Below are positions 36,052-45,222 of a stretch of DNA of 64,000 bases, in pieces. A model generated the notes under the pieces. That model did not search any database. It saw only the letters and a list, made by a program, of their open reading frames with translations, and had not been told where the DNA came from. Made by a program: the position numbers and the translations under genes. The DNA comes from Rhodospirillales bacterium 24-66-33 (GTDB taxonomy: Bacteria; Pseudomonadota; Alphaproteobacteria; Reyranellales; Reyranellaceae): positions 62,001-126,000 of the forward strand of contig NCHQ01000011.1 of NCBI GenBank assembly GCA_002281855.1, given 5' to 3'. The first letter of the stretch is position 1; each line of letters starts with the position of its first letter.

Positions 36052-36930
36052 TCAGCCCGTGGGAACGAGCGTGACGGCGACCCCGTAGGAATGGGAGTCG
36101 CCGCCCAGGATGACGCCGCGCAGCGGACTGACGTCGGAGAAGTCGCGGCCCCAGGCCACGGCGACGTGATCCTCATGCGCGATCAGGTCGTTCGTGGGGT
36201 CGAGATGGACCCAGCCTGTCTTCCCGCCGCACCACACCGCCACCCAGGCATGACTGGCGTCGGCGCCGCGCAGGGCGAGTTCGTCCCTCGAATGGATCGT
36301 GCGGATGTATCCCGAGACGTAGCCTGCCGCGAGACCATGGGCGCGCAGGGCCGCGATCTGCACATGGGCGAAATCCTGGCAGACCCCAGCCTTGCCGGCG
36401 AAGACGTCGGCGAGCGGCGTCGAGATGTCGGTGGCGCCGGGATGATATTCGAAGTCGGCCTTGATGCGTGACGTCAACTCCCGGGCCGCATCGAGGATGG
36501 GACGTCGGGGCGTGAGGGAATGAGCGCCATAGGCGCGCAACGCCTCGACGCTCGGCACCAGTGGCGACTCGTGGGTGAACTCGCTGGCCTCGACGGGCTT
36601 GGGGAATCCGTCCCCGAGAAGCGCGGTCCTGATGTCTTCCCAGGCCGGTGTCGAGCCGGCGGCCGGCGGATCGGGAAAACACACGTCGACGTCGGCCCTC
36701 ACCTCGATGTCGAAGCGCGTGTGCGGCTTCTCGATGCGGTAGATGTCGATGAGGTTGCCGAAATGATCGAGATGCTGGACCGCGAGTGCCGGTGCCGGGT
36801 TGGTGTCGATGCTGATCGCGGTGACTTTCTGGCCCGGGAAGTTGCGGGCGCGCAGGTGCGCGATGTGGTGCGCTGAATCGACCGTGCTGGCGTAGGTGTA
36901 GGTCGTGCGATGCGAGAGCAGATACCGCAT
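36052..36930 (-). CDS. Transglutaminase-like cysteine protease-fold protein
   Basis: The 292-residue protein has a bacterial transglutaminase-like N-terminal region (YLLSHRTTYTYASTVDSAHH) and the catalytic core: C184 in GVCQDFAHV, H227 in SHAWVAVW and D244 in HLDPTND. The family includes predicted peptidases or amide-bond-forming enzymes. The start at 36930 follows the ATP-grasp gene stop by 2 bp, and the frame is open upstream but inside that gene. It is part of the conserved ATP-grasp/alpha-E/transglutaminase/amidoligase group, predicted to make or trim a peptide. Confidence 0.88.
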   Translation of the reverse strand: MRYLLSHRTTYTYASTVDSAHHIAHLRARNFPGQKVTAISIDTNPAPALAVQHLDHFGNLIDIYRIEKPHTRFDIEVRADVDVCFPDPPAAGSTPAWEDIRTALLGDGFPKPVEASEFTHESPLVPSVEALRAYGAHSLTPRRPILDAARELTSRIKADFEYHPGATDISTPLADVFAGKAGVCQDFAHVQIAALRAHGLAAGYVSGYIRTIHSRDELALRGADASHAWVAVWCGGKTGWVHLDPTNDLIAHEDHVAVAWGRDFSDVSPLRGVILGGDSHSYGVAVTLVPTG

Positions 36931-36932
36931 GC

Positions 36933-39434
36933 TCAGTCTCCGCCCGAGGAGCCCACCGCCTGGGCCGCCGGCACATGCGAGAAATAGGCGCGCGTGATCG
37001 CCTCGGAGAGCTTGTCGAGTTGCTGTTCCATGTCGGACGCGACGTCGCGCAGCATGGCCAGCGCCAGCCCCTCGTGGCGCCACGCCTGCTCGTCGCCACC
37101 GAACTGGCGCACCACGGCTTCCAGGTCCGCTTCCAGCGAGTCCGGCGGCGCGGCGACCCGGACCCCCGAGGCGCGGGCGAGATAGTCGAGATGGCCTTTG
37201 ATGGTGCGAAGCTGGAACACCAGTCCGCGTGGATTGGCATCGTCGAGGATGACGAGGTCGAGCACGGGAGCGGGCTGGAGCTGGCCGAGATAGCGCGTGC
37301 GGTAGGTGATGGTGCTGTCGCACAGTTCGAGCGCCAGGCGCATCGCGGCGTCCCAGTCGATCGGCGAGAGGGTGAAGGGGCCGAGCGCCCCGGTCAGCAC
37401 GTGCAGCGCGCGTTCGATGCGGCGGCCAAGATCGAGGAACCGCCAGCCGGTGCCGCGCGTCATGTTTTCCTGCGCCAGGCCCGACAGTGTCGCGACGAAG
37501 CGCACGATCTCGTCCAGGGCGGCGAGCAGCGGGTCGAGATTGCCGCGCGCCGCCAACAGGCGCTTGCGCACCTCGACCATCTCCGGGCCGGCGGCCGTCG
37601 TCATGTCGACCGAGAAGCGATCGCGCATGGTGGCGGTGAGCCGCTGGATGCCGTCCAGCACGGTGGCGAGGCCGCGATCGTCGGCGGCGACGGCCGCCAG
37701 GCCCTGCTGGAACAGGGCGCTCTCGGGCGGAGCCAGGGCCGACGTGTGATCCATCAGGTTTGCCGCGTCGAGCAACCGGCCGAGCAACCTGAGCTCGACG
37801 GCGTCGCGCGGGCCGACGGCGCCCTGCGCCACGCGTGCCGCCGTCGTGCGCAGGAGGCGCGCATCGTTGTCGAGGCGCTCGATGTAGCGGCCGAGCCAGA
37901 AGAGATTGTCGGCGACCCTGCTCTGCAGGTCGGCGGTGCTGCGTTCGACAGCGAGCTGATGAAAGCGCCGGGTCGTCGGCAGCTGAACGTCGGCTGCGTC
38001 CTCGGCCAGCACCCATACGTCCTTCAGGGTCCCGTGCAGGCGATTCAACGAGCGCAATGCCGTGTCGCCGTCCGGCTCGCGGGCGATGCCGCCCGGCAGG
38101 ACATGATAGGTGTCGTGGTCGGCGACGACGAAAGCGCGCAGCACGACGGCGGACGGCACCAGCGACTGCCCGTCCCACTTCGGCGTGAGCGACGGCGTCA
38201 TGGGATACTGGGCGACGAACTGCCCGGGCTGGGCGCGGATGCGGTCGACCAGCGCCGCGCGCTCGGCCGGTTCCAGCATGCCCACGACGATGGGTTCGCG
38301 ATCCTGGCCGAGACACGGACGCACGATCATGAGGTCGAGATTGGCCAGGGCAAAGGCGAGCGCAGCCGGCTCGCCCAGCCACCAGACGTCGAGCGACGGC
38401 ATCCGCAGCTTCTCGCCCAGCAGGTGTTCGCTCAGCCGCTCCAGAAACGGCATGAGGGCCGGAGTCTCGACCACCCCCGATCCCAGTGCATTGGCCAGCG
38501 AGATATTGCCGTTGCGCGTGGCTTCCACCAGGCCGGTGACGCCAAGCGCTGAATCGGCACGCATTTCCAGGGGGTCGGTGAAGGCGCTGTCGAGGCGACG
38601 CAGCAGCACGTGCACGGGCCGCAGCCCGGCCAGCGTCTTGATCGAGACCTGGCCGTCGCGCGCGACCATGTCGCCGCCCTCGACCAGAGGGACACCGAGC
38701 ACGCGCGACAGATAGACATGCTCGAAATAGGTGGCCGACAACGAGCCCGGCGTCAGAACCGCCATGTTGGGCTGCGACACGGCGGCCGGCGCCATCGAGC
38801 GCAGCGATTCGTGCCAGCGATCGACGAAGGGCCGCAGATGGCGGACGGGAATGGAACGAAAGGCCTCGGGCAGGCTACGTGCCAGCACGCGCCGCATTTC
38901 GAGAGCGTAACCCACGCCCGCCGGCAGCTCGGTATGGTCGGCCAGGACGTGCCAGCGGCCGCTGCTCAGCCGCACCAGGTCGACCGCATAGTTGCCGAGG
39001 AATCGCCTTGGCGCGGCACCGTCAGTGACCCGGGCAGGCCGCAGGAAATGCCGGTTGGCGTGAATCAGCATCGGCGGCAGCAGCTGCTCTTTCAGCAGAG
39101 CCTGCGGGCCGTAGACATCGGCCAGCACGCGGTCGAGCAGCTTGGCGCGCTGGATCAGGCCGGCTTCGATGCCCGCCCATTCGTCGGGCGCGATGACCAG
39201 CGGCAGCGGATCGAAGGTCCAGCGGGCTGCACCGCGATCGTCCAGAAGGTTGACGGTGGCGCCCGATTCCTCGAGCTGCCGGCGCGCGCTCTCGACCCGC
39301 TCGCCGAGCCCATTGGGCAGCGAGCGGATGACGCTCAGGATGCCTTGCCAGTGATAGCGGATCGACTTCTGGCCGGTGACCAGTTCGTCGTACGCGCTCG
39401 CCGGCGAGGAAGAGAGGCCGCGCAAGGACTCCAT
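36933..39434 (-). CDS. Circularly permuted ATP-grasp fused to alpha-E domain
   Basis: The 833-residue protein joins two families usually encoded separately. Residues about 70-470 form the circularly permuted ATP-grasp (segments VLADVYGPQALL, PRRFLGNYAVDLVRLSSGRWHVLADHTELPAG and PNMAVLTPG). Residues about 515-820 form the alpha-E helical domain (ADNLFWLGRYIERLDNDARLLR and HLDYLARASGVRV). By family analysis the first is a peptide or amide ligase using ATP. The start at 39434 has no strong ribosome-binding site. It is the middle gene of a three-gene leftward operon with two transglutaminase-like proteins. Confidence 0.88.
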   Translation of the reverse strand: MESLRGLSSSPASAYDELVTGQKSIRYHWQGILSVIRSLPNGLGERVESARRQLEESGATVNLLDDRGAARWTFDPLPLVIAPDEWAGIEAGLIQRAKLLDRVLADVYGPQALLKEQLLPPMLIHANRHFLRPARVTDGAAPRRFLGNYAVDLVRLSSGRWHVLADHTELPAGVGYALEMRRVLARSLPEAFRSIPVRHLRPFVDRWHESLRSMAPAAVSQPNMAVLTPGSLSATYFEHVYLSRVLGVPLVEGGDMVARDGQVSIKTLAGLRPVHVLLRRLDSAFTDPLEMRADSALGVTGLVEATRNGNISLANALGSGVVETPALMPFLERLSEHLLGEKLRMPSLDVWWLGEPAALAFALANLDLMIVRPCLGQDREPIVVGMLEPAERAALVDRIRAQPGQFVAQYPMTPSLTPKWDGQSLVPSAVVLRAFVVADHDTYHVLPGGIAREPDGDTALRSLNRLHGTLKDVWVLAEDAADVQLPTTRRFHQLAVERSTADLQSRVADNLFWLGRYIERLDNDARLLRTTAARVAQGAVGPRDAVELRLLGRLLDAANLMDHTSALAPPESALFQQGLAAVAADDRGLATVLDGIQRLTATMRDRFSVDMTTAAGPEMVEVRKRLLAARGNLDPLLAALDEIVRFVATLSGLAQENMTRGTGWRFLDLGRRIERALHVLTGALGPFTLSPIDWDAAMRLALELCDSTITYRTRYLGQLQPAPVLDLVILDDANPRGLVFQLRTIKGHLDYLARASGVRVAAPPDSLEADLEAVVRQFGGDEQAWRHEGLALAMLRDVASDMEQQLDKLSEAITRAYFSHVPAAQAVGSSGGD

Positions 39435-39489
39435 GGGCCCGGAAAACAGAAGTGAAAACGAACGGTTGGACTGCCTGTGAGGCGGGCGA

Positions 39490-42400
39490 CTATAGGCTCT
39501 GGGCCCGCCGCAGGTCGAGCGTCAGCGGATGCTCGGGATTGTCGAGCGGCCGCGGTTCCGGCGAGGGTCCGCCGGTATGTCCGATGGCGAAGAAGCGGGC
39601 CCGGCGGCGCGCTTCGGCCTCGTTGGCATTGACAGGCACGCGATCGTAGCTGCGGCCGCCCGGATGGGCCACGTGATAGGTGCAGCCGCCGATCGAGCGT
39701 CCGCTCCACGTATCGTGGATGTCGAAGGTGAGGGGCGCATGCACGCCGATGGTCGGGTGCAGCGAGTTCGCCGCCGCCCACGCGCGATAACGCACGCCCG
39801 CGACGTACTCACCGGCCGTGCCGGTGGCGCGCAGCGGCAGTTTCCAGCCGTTGCAGGCGATGACATGGCGCTGGTCGTTGAGACCGGCGACCTTGACCTG
39901 CAGCCGTTCGACCGTGGAATCGACGTAGCGCACCGTGCCGCCGCCACCCGGCTCCTCGCCCAGCACGTGCCACGGTTCCAGTGCGTGGCGAAGCTCGAGT
40001 TCGAGCCCCCGCTGCGCCACTTCGCCAAGTCTTGGGAAGCGGAACTCAAAATGCGGCGCGAACCACTCCGGTGAGAAGGCGTAACCAGCCTCGCCGAGGT
40101 CGGACAGCACGTCGTTGAAGTCCTGCCAAACGAAATGCGGCAGCATGAAATCGTCGTGCAGGCGCGTGCCCCAGCGGCTGAGCGGCCGCTCGTAGGGGTG
40201 CTCCCAGAACCTGGCGACAAGGCCGCGCAGCAGCGCCTGCTGCGCCACGCTCATCTGCCAGTGCGGCGGCATCTCGAAGGCGCGCAGTTCCAGCAGCCCG
40301 CGGCGTCCGGCGGCGACGTCCGGCGTGAACAGTTTGTCGATGCAGAATTCGGTACGATGGGCATTGCCGGTCGCGTCGACCAGCAGGTTGCGGAACACGC
40401 GATCGACCAGCCAGGGCGGCGTCTGCCGTCCGGGCGCGATCTGGCGGAAGGCGATCTCGAGTTCATGCAGCGCATCGTTGCGCGCTTCGTCGACGCGCGG
40501 ATGCTGACTGGTCGGACCGATGAACAGGCCGGAGAAGAGATACGAGAGCGACGGATGGTTGAGCCAGTAGCCCAGCAGGCTCTTCAGCAGGTCGGGGCGT
40601 CGCAGGATCGGCGAATCGGCGGCCGAGGGACCGCCCAGCACCACATGGTTGCCGCCGCCGGTGCCGGTGTGGCGGCCGTCGATCATGAACTTCTGCGCGC
40701 CGAGTCGGGTCGTGCGCGCTTCCTCGTAGACGATCCCGGTTCGTTCGACGATCTCGCTCCAGGTCGCGGAGGGATGGATGTTGACCTCGATCACCCCGGG
40801 ATCGGGCGTGACGCTGAAGTGCAGGACCCGCGAATCGCCGGGCGGCGTGTAGCCCTCGATGAAGATCGGCTGGCCCTGTTCCTCGGCCGTGTCCTCGAGC
40901 GCCGTCACCAGGTCGAGATAATCCTCCATGCGCTCGGTCGGCGGCATGAAGACATGGAGATGACCGTCGCGCGGCTCGAAGGCCATCGCGGTGCGCACGA
41001 TTCCGGCGGCTGAGGCGCCGACCGCGGGCCCGAGGCCGGCGTTCGGCGCCAGCGCGCGCCGCCACGCCTCTCGGCGCGCTTCGGCATCGTCGGCTGTATC
41101 GCCCGCAAGTTCCGGTTCCTGGCGGCGCAGCACCGGCGCGCGCCGGAAGGCGTCGAGCGGCGGCAGGTCGGGGTGCGGCGCCATCGGGTCGGGCTGCACG
41201 ATGACGTCGGTGTCGCCGGCGGCCGCCCAGGGCAGCGAATCGAGCGGCAGGCGGTAGCCGATCGGCGAATCGCCGGGGATCAGGTAGCACTTCTCGGAGC
41301 GCAGGAACCACGGACCGCTCTTCCAACGCGGCGCATGCCCATGTCCGGTGCCATGCCCGTTGCTGCGCCCGTTATGGTCGCGCCCATTGTGATCCCGAAT
41401 TACGGGCAGCACGTAGCCGACCGAGCTTTCGAGGCCCTTCTCGAAGACGCGCGCGAGGCGCTCGCGCTCGAGCGGATCCTTCACCTTGGCTTCGTCGACG
41501 AGAACGTTGCTGGGCAGGCGCCGTTCGCGCCACAGGTAGTACCAGGTGTCCTCGTAGGCTGGGAAAAGATAGTCGGGATCGAGCTGCAGGCGTTGCGCGA
41601 AGGCGAGCGCGAACCGGTGCGCGGCCTCGACGGTCGCGCCGACCGGTTTGGACTCCAGCGCATAGAGCTGCGGATTGCGCCAGATCGGCTCGCCGTCCTT
41701 GCGCCAGTAGCAACCGAGGGCCCAACGCGGCAGCTGCTCGCCGGGATACCATTTGCCCTGACCGAAATGCAGCAGCGGTCCGGCCGCGAATCGGTGCGCG
41801 AGCTTGCGGAACAGTACGCCGGCCAGCCGCCGCTTCTCGGGGCCGAGCGCCAGCGTGTTCCATTCCGGTCCGTCCATGTCGTCGACCGACACGAAGGTCG
41901 GCTCGCCGCCCATGGTCAGGCGCACGTCGTGCCTGCCGATGTCGCGCTCGATCGCCTCGCCGACCTTGAGCAGGGTGGCCCATTGCTCCTCGGTGTAGGG
42001 CTTGGTGGTGCGCGGCGTCTCGCGCACGCGCGCAACTGTCATCGCGTGTTCGAATTCGACCTGCGCCTTCTCGATCGCGCCTTCGATCGGGGCTGCGCTC
42101 GACGGCTCGGGCGTGCAGGCGAGCGGGATATGACCTTCGCCAGTCAGCAGGCCGGAGGTCGGATCGAGCCCGATCCAGCCGGCGCCCGGCAGATAGACCT
42201 CGCACCAGGCATGGAGGTCGGTAAAATCGTGTGTCGGTCCTTCCGGCCCTTCGAGAGGCTTCTCGTCGGCCACGAGCTGGATCAGGTAGCCCGAGGCGAA
42301 CCGCGCGGCGAAGCCCAGGTGGCGCAGGATCATGACCAGCAGCCAGCCGGTGTCGCGGCACGATCCCTTGGCGCGGGCGAGCGTCTCCTCGCAGCTCTGC

Positions 42401-42897
42401 ACGCCCGGCTCCATCCGGACGATGTAGCCGATCTCGCTTTGCAGGCGCGCATTCAGCCCGACGATGAAATCGATGGTGCGCTGTTCCTTGCGGTCGACCG
42501 TGGCGAGCCAGGCCGACAATTTCGGCCCCAGCGGTTCCAGCTTGCGGAACGGCGCGATCTCCTCGGCCAGCGAGGCGTCGTAGGCGAAGGGCCATGTTTC
42601 GGCCGAGGGTTCGAGGAAGAAATCGAACGGATTGATGACCGACATGTCGGCCACCAGGTCGACCGTGACCTCGAAAAGGTCGGTCTTCTCGGGAAAGACC
42701 AGCCGGGCAAGGTGATTTCCCTGCGGATCCTGCTGCCAGTTGATGAAGTGCTGGGCTGGGGTGACCTTCAGCGAATAGGAAATGACCGGGGTCCGGCTGT
42801 GGGGGGCCGGACGCAGACGCACGATCTGCGGCCCCAGTTCGATGGCTCGGTCGTACCGATAGGTCGTCCGATGATGCAGCGCGACGTGGATGCTCAT
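39490..42897 (-). CDS. Transglutaminase-like / DUF2126 putative amidoligase fusion
   Basis: The 1135-residue protein begins with a transglutaminase-like domain with C180 (GSCRDTGWL), H229 (DLHAWCEVYLPGAGW) and D245 (GLDPTSG). The rest (from about residue 330) is the large DUF2126 domain, a predicted glutamine-synthetase-like COOH-NH2 ligase, with TMGGEPTFVSVDDMDG near 329 and GGGNHVVLGG in the middle. A His/Gly/Asn-rich insert (RDHNG twice, then NGHGTGHGHA) lies at about residues 499-523. Such proteins act with ATP-grasp and alpha-E partners, as here. The product is unknown. Confidence 0.88.
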   Translation of the reverse strand: MSIHVALHHRTTYRYDRAIELGPQIVRLRPAPHSRTPVISYSLKVTPAQHFINWQQDPQGNHLARLVFPEKTDLFEVTVDLVADMSVINPFDFFLEPSAETWPFAYDASLAEEIAPFRKLEPLGPKLSAWLATVDRKEQRTIDFIVGLNARLQSEIGYIVRMEPGVQSCEETLARAKGSCRDTGWLLVMILRHLGFAARFASGYLIQLVADEKPLEGPEGPTHDFTDLHAWCEVYLPGAGWIGLDPTSGLLTGEGHIPLACTPEPSSAAPIEGAIEKAQVEFEHAMTVARVRETPRTTKPYTEEQWATLLKVGEAIERDIGRHDVRLTMGGEPTFVSVDDMDGPEWNTLALGPEKRRLAGVLFRKLAHRFAAGPLLHFGQGKWYPGEQLPRWALGCYWRKDGEPIWRNPQLYALESKPVGATVEAAHRFALAFAQRLQLDPDYLFPAYEDTWYYLWRERRLPSNVLVDEAKVKDPLERERLARVFEKGLESSVGYVLPVIRDHNGRDHNGRSNGHGTGHGHAPRWKSGPWFLRSEKCYLIPGDSPIGYRLPLDSLPWAAAGDTDVIVQPDPMAPHPDLPPLDAFRRAPVLRRQEPELAGDTADDAEARREAWRRALAPNAGLGPAVGASAAGIVRTAMAFEPRDGHLHVFMPPTERMEDYLDLVTALEDTAEEQGQPIFIEGYTPPGDSRVLHFSVTPDPGVIEVNIHPSATWSEIVERTGIVYEEARTTRLGAQKFMIDGRHTGTGGGNHVVLGGPSAADSPILRRPDLLKSLLGYWLNHPSLSYLFSGLFIGPTSQHPRVDEARNDALHELEIAFRQIAPGRQTPPWLVDRVFRNLLVDATGNAHRTEFCIDKLFTPDVAAGRRGLLELRAFEMPPHWQMSVAQQALLRGLVARFWEHPYERPLSRWGTRLHDDFMLPHFVWQDFNDVLSDLGEAGYAFSPEWFAPHFEFRFPRLGEVAQRGLELELRHALEPWHVLGEEPGGGGTVRYVDSTVERLQVKVAGLNDQRHVIACNGWKLPLRATGTAGEYVAGVRYRAWAAANSLHPTIGVHAPLTFDIHDTWSGRSIGGCTYHVAHPGGRSYDRVPVNANEAEARRRARFFAIGHTGGPSPEPRPLDNPEHPLTLDLRRAQSL

Positions 42898-42926
42898 GAC
42901 GGCCTGCTGTTTCGCTCCGAAGACAG

Positions 42927-42955
42927 ACTAAGCAAGTGACATGCCACTAAGCAAG
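42927..42955. promoter_or_regulatory. Tandem 10-bp direct repeat in a divergent promoter region
   Basis: ACTAAGCAAG occurs at 42927-42936 and again at 42946-42955, a period of 19 bp or about two helical turns. It lies between the leftward amidoligase gene (start 42897) and the rightward SDR gene (start 43006). This spacing suits a direct-repeat regulator site. Confidence 0.45.
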
Positions 42956-43005
42956 GAAGTGGCGCTATGCTTCTGTCATGATCCTTTTTTGACCGGGCGC
43001 TCATC

Positions 43006-43749
43006 ATGACCAACTACTTCGATCTCACGGGCAAGGTTGCCCTCGTCACCGGCGGCAGCCGCGGGCTGGGCTACCAGATGGTGAAAGCCTTCGCCGAGCA
43101 CGGTGCCGACGTCTTCATCACCAGCCGCAAGCTGGAGACCTGCGACAAGGTCGCGGCCGAGGTGCGGGCGATGGGCCGCAAGGCGGCAACCTGTGCCTGC
43201 AACGTCGCCAACTGGCAGGAACTCGACGGCATGGTCGAGGCTGCCTACGCGGCCTTCGGCAAGGTCGACATCCTGGTCAACAATGCCGGCTCCTCGCCGC
43301 TCGCCCCCTCGTCGCTGGAAACCTCCGAGCAGCTCTTCGACCGTATCGTGTCGCTGAACTTCAAGGCACCGTTCCGCCTGATGTCGCTGGTCGGCAGCCG
43401 CATGGCGGCGGGCGAGGGCGGTTCGATCATCAACGTTTCGAGCGCCGGGGCGCTGCGTCCGCGGCCGCAGATCGCGCCTTACGCCGGCGCCAAGGCCGCG
43501 CTCAACGCGCTCACCGAGGCCTTCGCCTTCGAATACGGGCCGAAGGTGAGGGTGAACACCATCTCGCCGGGCCGCTTCCTGACCGACGTGTCCAAGGCCT
43601 GGCCGGAGGAGCACAAGGCCAATCCGACGGCGGCGCTGAAGCGCAGCGGCCAGCCCGAGGAAATCGTGACGGCCGCGCTCTATCTCGCGTCGAGCAAGTC
43701 GAGTTTCACCACCGGATCGCTGGTCCGGGTCGATGGAGGAATCGCATGA
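43006..43749 (+). CDS. Short-chain dehydrogenase/reductase
   Basis: The 247-residue SDR has the nucleotide motif VTGGSRGLGYQM at residues 14-25, NNAG at 92-95, and the catalytic residues S145/S146 and Y159-x3-K163. The C-terminal TGSLVRVDGGIA is typical of FabG-like reductases. It oxidises or reduces an alcohol or carbonyl with NAD(P)H. The stop overlaps the start of the downstream zinc alcohol dehydrogenase by ATGA, so the two proteins probably act in one pathway. Confidence 0.9.
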   Translation: MTNYFDLTGKVALVTGGSRGLGYQMVKAFAEHGADVFITSRKLETCDKVAAEVRAMGRKAATCACNVANWQELDGMVEAAYAAFGKVDILVNNAGSSPLAPSSLETSEQLFDRIVSLNFKAPFRLMSLVGSRMAAGEGGSIINVSSAGALRPRPQIAPYAGAKAALNALTEAFAFEYGPKVRVNTISPGRFLTDVSKAWPEEHKANPTAALKRSGQPEEIVTAALYLASSKSSFTTGSLVRVDGGIA

Positions 43750-44876
43750 AGATGAAAGCCGGCGTTCTCACGGTCTGCGGCGCGCCCCGCCCCTTCGCCA
43801 AGTCCAAGCCCATACAGGTCGTCGAAGTCGATCTCGATCCGCCGGGCGAGGGCGAAGTTCTGGTCAAGGTGGGCGGCGGCGGCCTCTGCCATTCCGACCT
43901 GTCGCTGATCAACGGTGACAGGCCGCGCCCCGTGCCGATCGTGCTGGGTCATGAAGGCTCGGGCGAGATCGTCGAGGTGGGCGCCGGCGTGCACGACGTG
44001 AAGGTCGGCGACCATGTCTGCTTCACCTTCAACGTGAGCTGCGGCCGCTGCCGGCGCTGCCTCGAGGGCCGTCCCTATATCTGCGAGCGCTCGATCAGTC
44101 CGCGCGCCGCGGGCCAGCTGCTCTCGGGGCATCATCGCCTGCACATAGACGGCAAGCCGGTGAACCATCATTCGGGTGTTTCCTGCTACGCCGAATATGC
44201 CGTGGTCGATCGCGGCTCGATCGTGGTCATCGACCGCAGCCTGCCGCTCGACGTGGCCGCTTTGTTCGGGTGCGCCGTCGTCACGGGCGTGGGCGCGGTC
44301 GTGAACACTGGCAAGATCGAGCCCGGCAGCTCGGTGGCCATCGTCGGGCTGGGCGGCGTGGGTTTGAGCGGTCTGATGGGCGCGGTGCTGGCGGGTGCGG
44401 GCCGCATCGTGGCCATCGACCTCTCCGACGAGAAGCTCGGCCTCGCGCGCCAGCTCGGCGCGACGGACACCGTCAATGCCAAGGACGTGGATCACGTGCA
44501 GCAGGTGCGCGATCTGACCAATGGCGGCGTCGACTATGCCTTCGATCTCGCCGGCACCATCAAGGCGATGGAGACGGCCTATCTCGTCACGCGCTGGGGC
44601 GGCACGACGGTGACCGCCGGCCTCTCGCCGATCGCCGCCGACTTCTCGTTCAGGCAGAGCGGCCTCGTCAGCGAGGAGAAAACCATCAAGGGCTCGTACA
44701 TGGGAAGCTGCGTGCCGGTGCGCGACATCCCGCGCTTCATCGCGCTCTACCAGCAGGGCAAGCTGCCGGTCGATCGCATGGTCAGCCAGCGCATCGGCTT
44801 CGACCAGCTCAACGAAGGCTTCGACCGCCTGCAGGATGTCGCCACGGTCCGGCAGGTGCTGATGCCGAACGGCTAG
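43746..44876 (+). CDS. Zinc-dependent alcohol dehydrogenase
   Basis: The 376-residue enzyme has both zinc sites of medium-chain dehydrogenases: catalytic C48 and H69-E70 (GLCHSD, LGHEG), and structural C99, C102, C105 and C113 (CGRCRRC...C). The NAD-binding motif VGLGGVGLSG follows near residue 198. The sequence resembles class III/aryl-alcohol-type dehydrogenases. It oxidises a primary alcohol to an aldehyde. It is coupled by ATGA to the SDR gene. Confidence 0.92.
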   Translation: MKMKAGVLTVCGAPRPFAKSKPIQVVEVDLDPPGEGEVLVKVGGGGLCHSDLSLINGDRPRPVPIVLGHEGSGEIVEVGAGVHDVKVGDHVCFTFNVSCGRCRRCLEGRPYICERSISPRAAGQLLSGHHRLHIDGKPVNHHSGVSCYAEYAVVDRGSIVVIDRSLPLDVAALFGCAVVTGVGAVVNTGKIEPGSSVAIVGLGGVGLSGLMGAVLAGAGRIVAIDLSDEKLGLARQLGATDTVNAKDVDHVQQVRDLTNGGVDYAFDLAGTIKAMETAYLVTRWGGTTVTAGLSPIAADFSFRQSGLVSEEKTIKGSYMGSCVPVRDIPRFIALYQQGKLPVDRMVSQRIGFDQLNEGFDRLQDVATVRQVLMPNG

Positions 44877-44919
44877 GCAACGAGTTGGGGGAGCGACGAC
44901 CAAGTGCTATGGTAGCGCC

Positions 44920-45222
44920 ATGGCCTCGTTCGTCCCTCCGCCGCTGGACAAGCTCGATGCCCTGTGCCGACGCTGGAAGATCCGCAAGCTGACACTGTTC
45001 GGGTCCCAGGCGCGAGGAGATGCAGGGCCAGACAGCGACGTTGACCTGCTGGTCGAGTATGCGCCCGAAGCCGAGTGGAGCCTCTTTGACATCGCCAGAT
45101 TGCGCGACGAAATGGCTGATTTGTTTGGGCGGCCGGTCGATCTGATCCGCGAGGCCAACGTGACGAATCCCTATCGTCTTGCATCGATTCGCCGGCACAA
45201 GAAGCTTCTCTATGCCGCCTGA
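44920..45222 (+). CDS. mntA: MNT-family nucleotidyltransferase antitoxin (MntA-like)
   Basis: The 100-residue protein is a minimal nucleotidyltransferase. The core GS-x10-D-x-D motif is complete: G28-S29 (FGSQARGD) and D40-x-D42 (DVDLLV). MntA proteins neutralise their HEPN toxin by adding AMP groups to a tyrosine near the toxin active site. The partner toxin gene overlaps its end by 11 bp (45212), the usual HEPN-MNT arrangement. The name follows the family, not experiment. Confidence 0.85.
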   Translation: MASFVPPPLDKLDALCRRWKIRKLTLFGSQARGDAGPDSDVDLLVEYAPEAEWSLFDIARLRDEMADLFGRPVDLIREANVTNPYRLASIRRHKKLLYAA

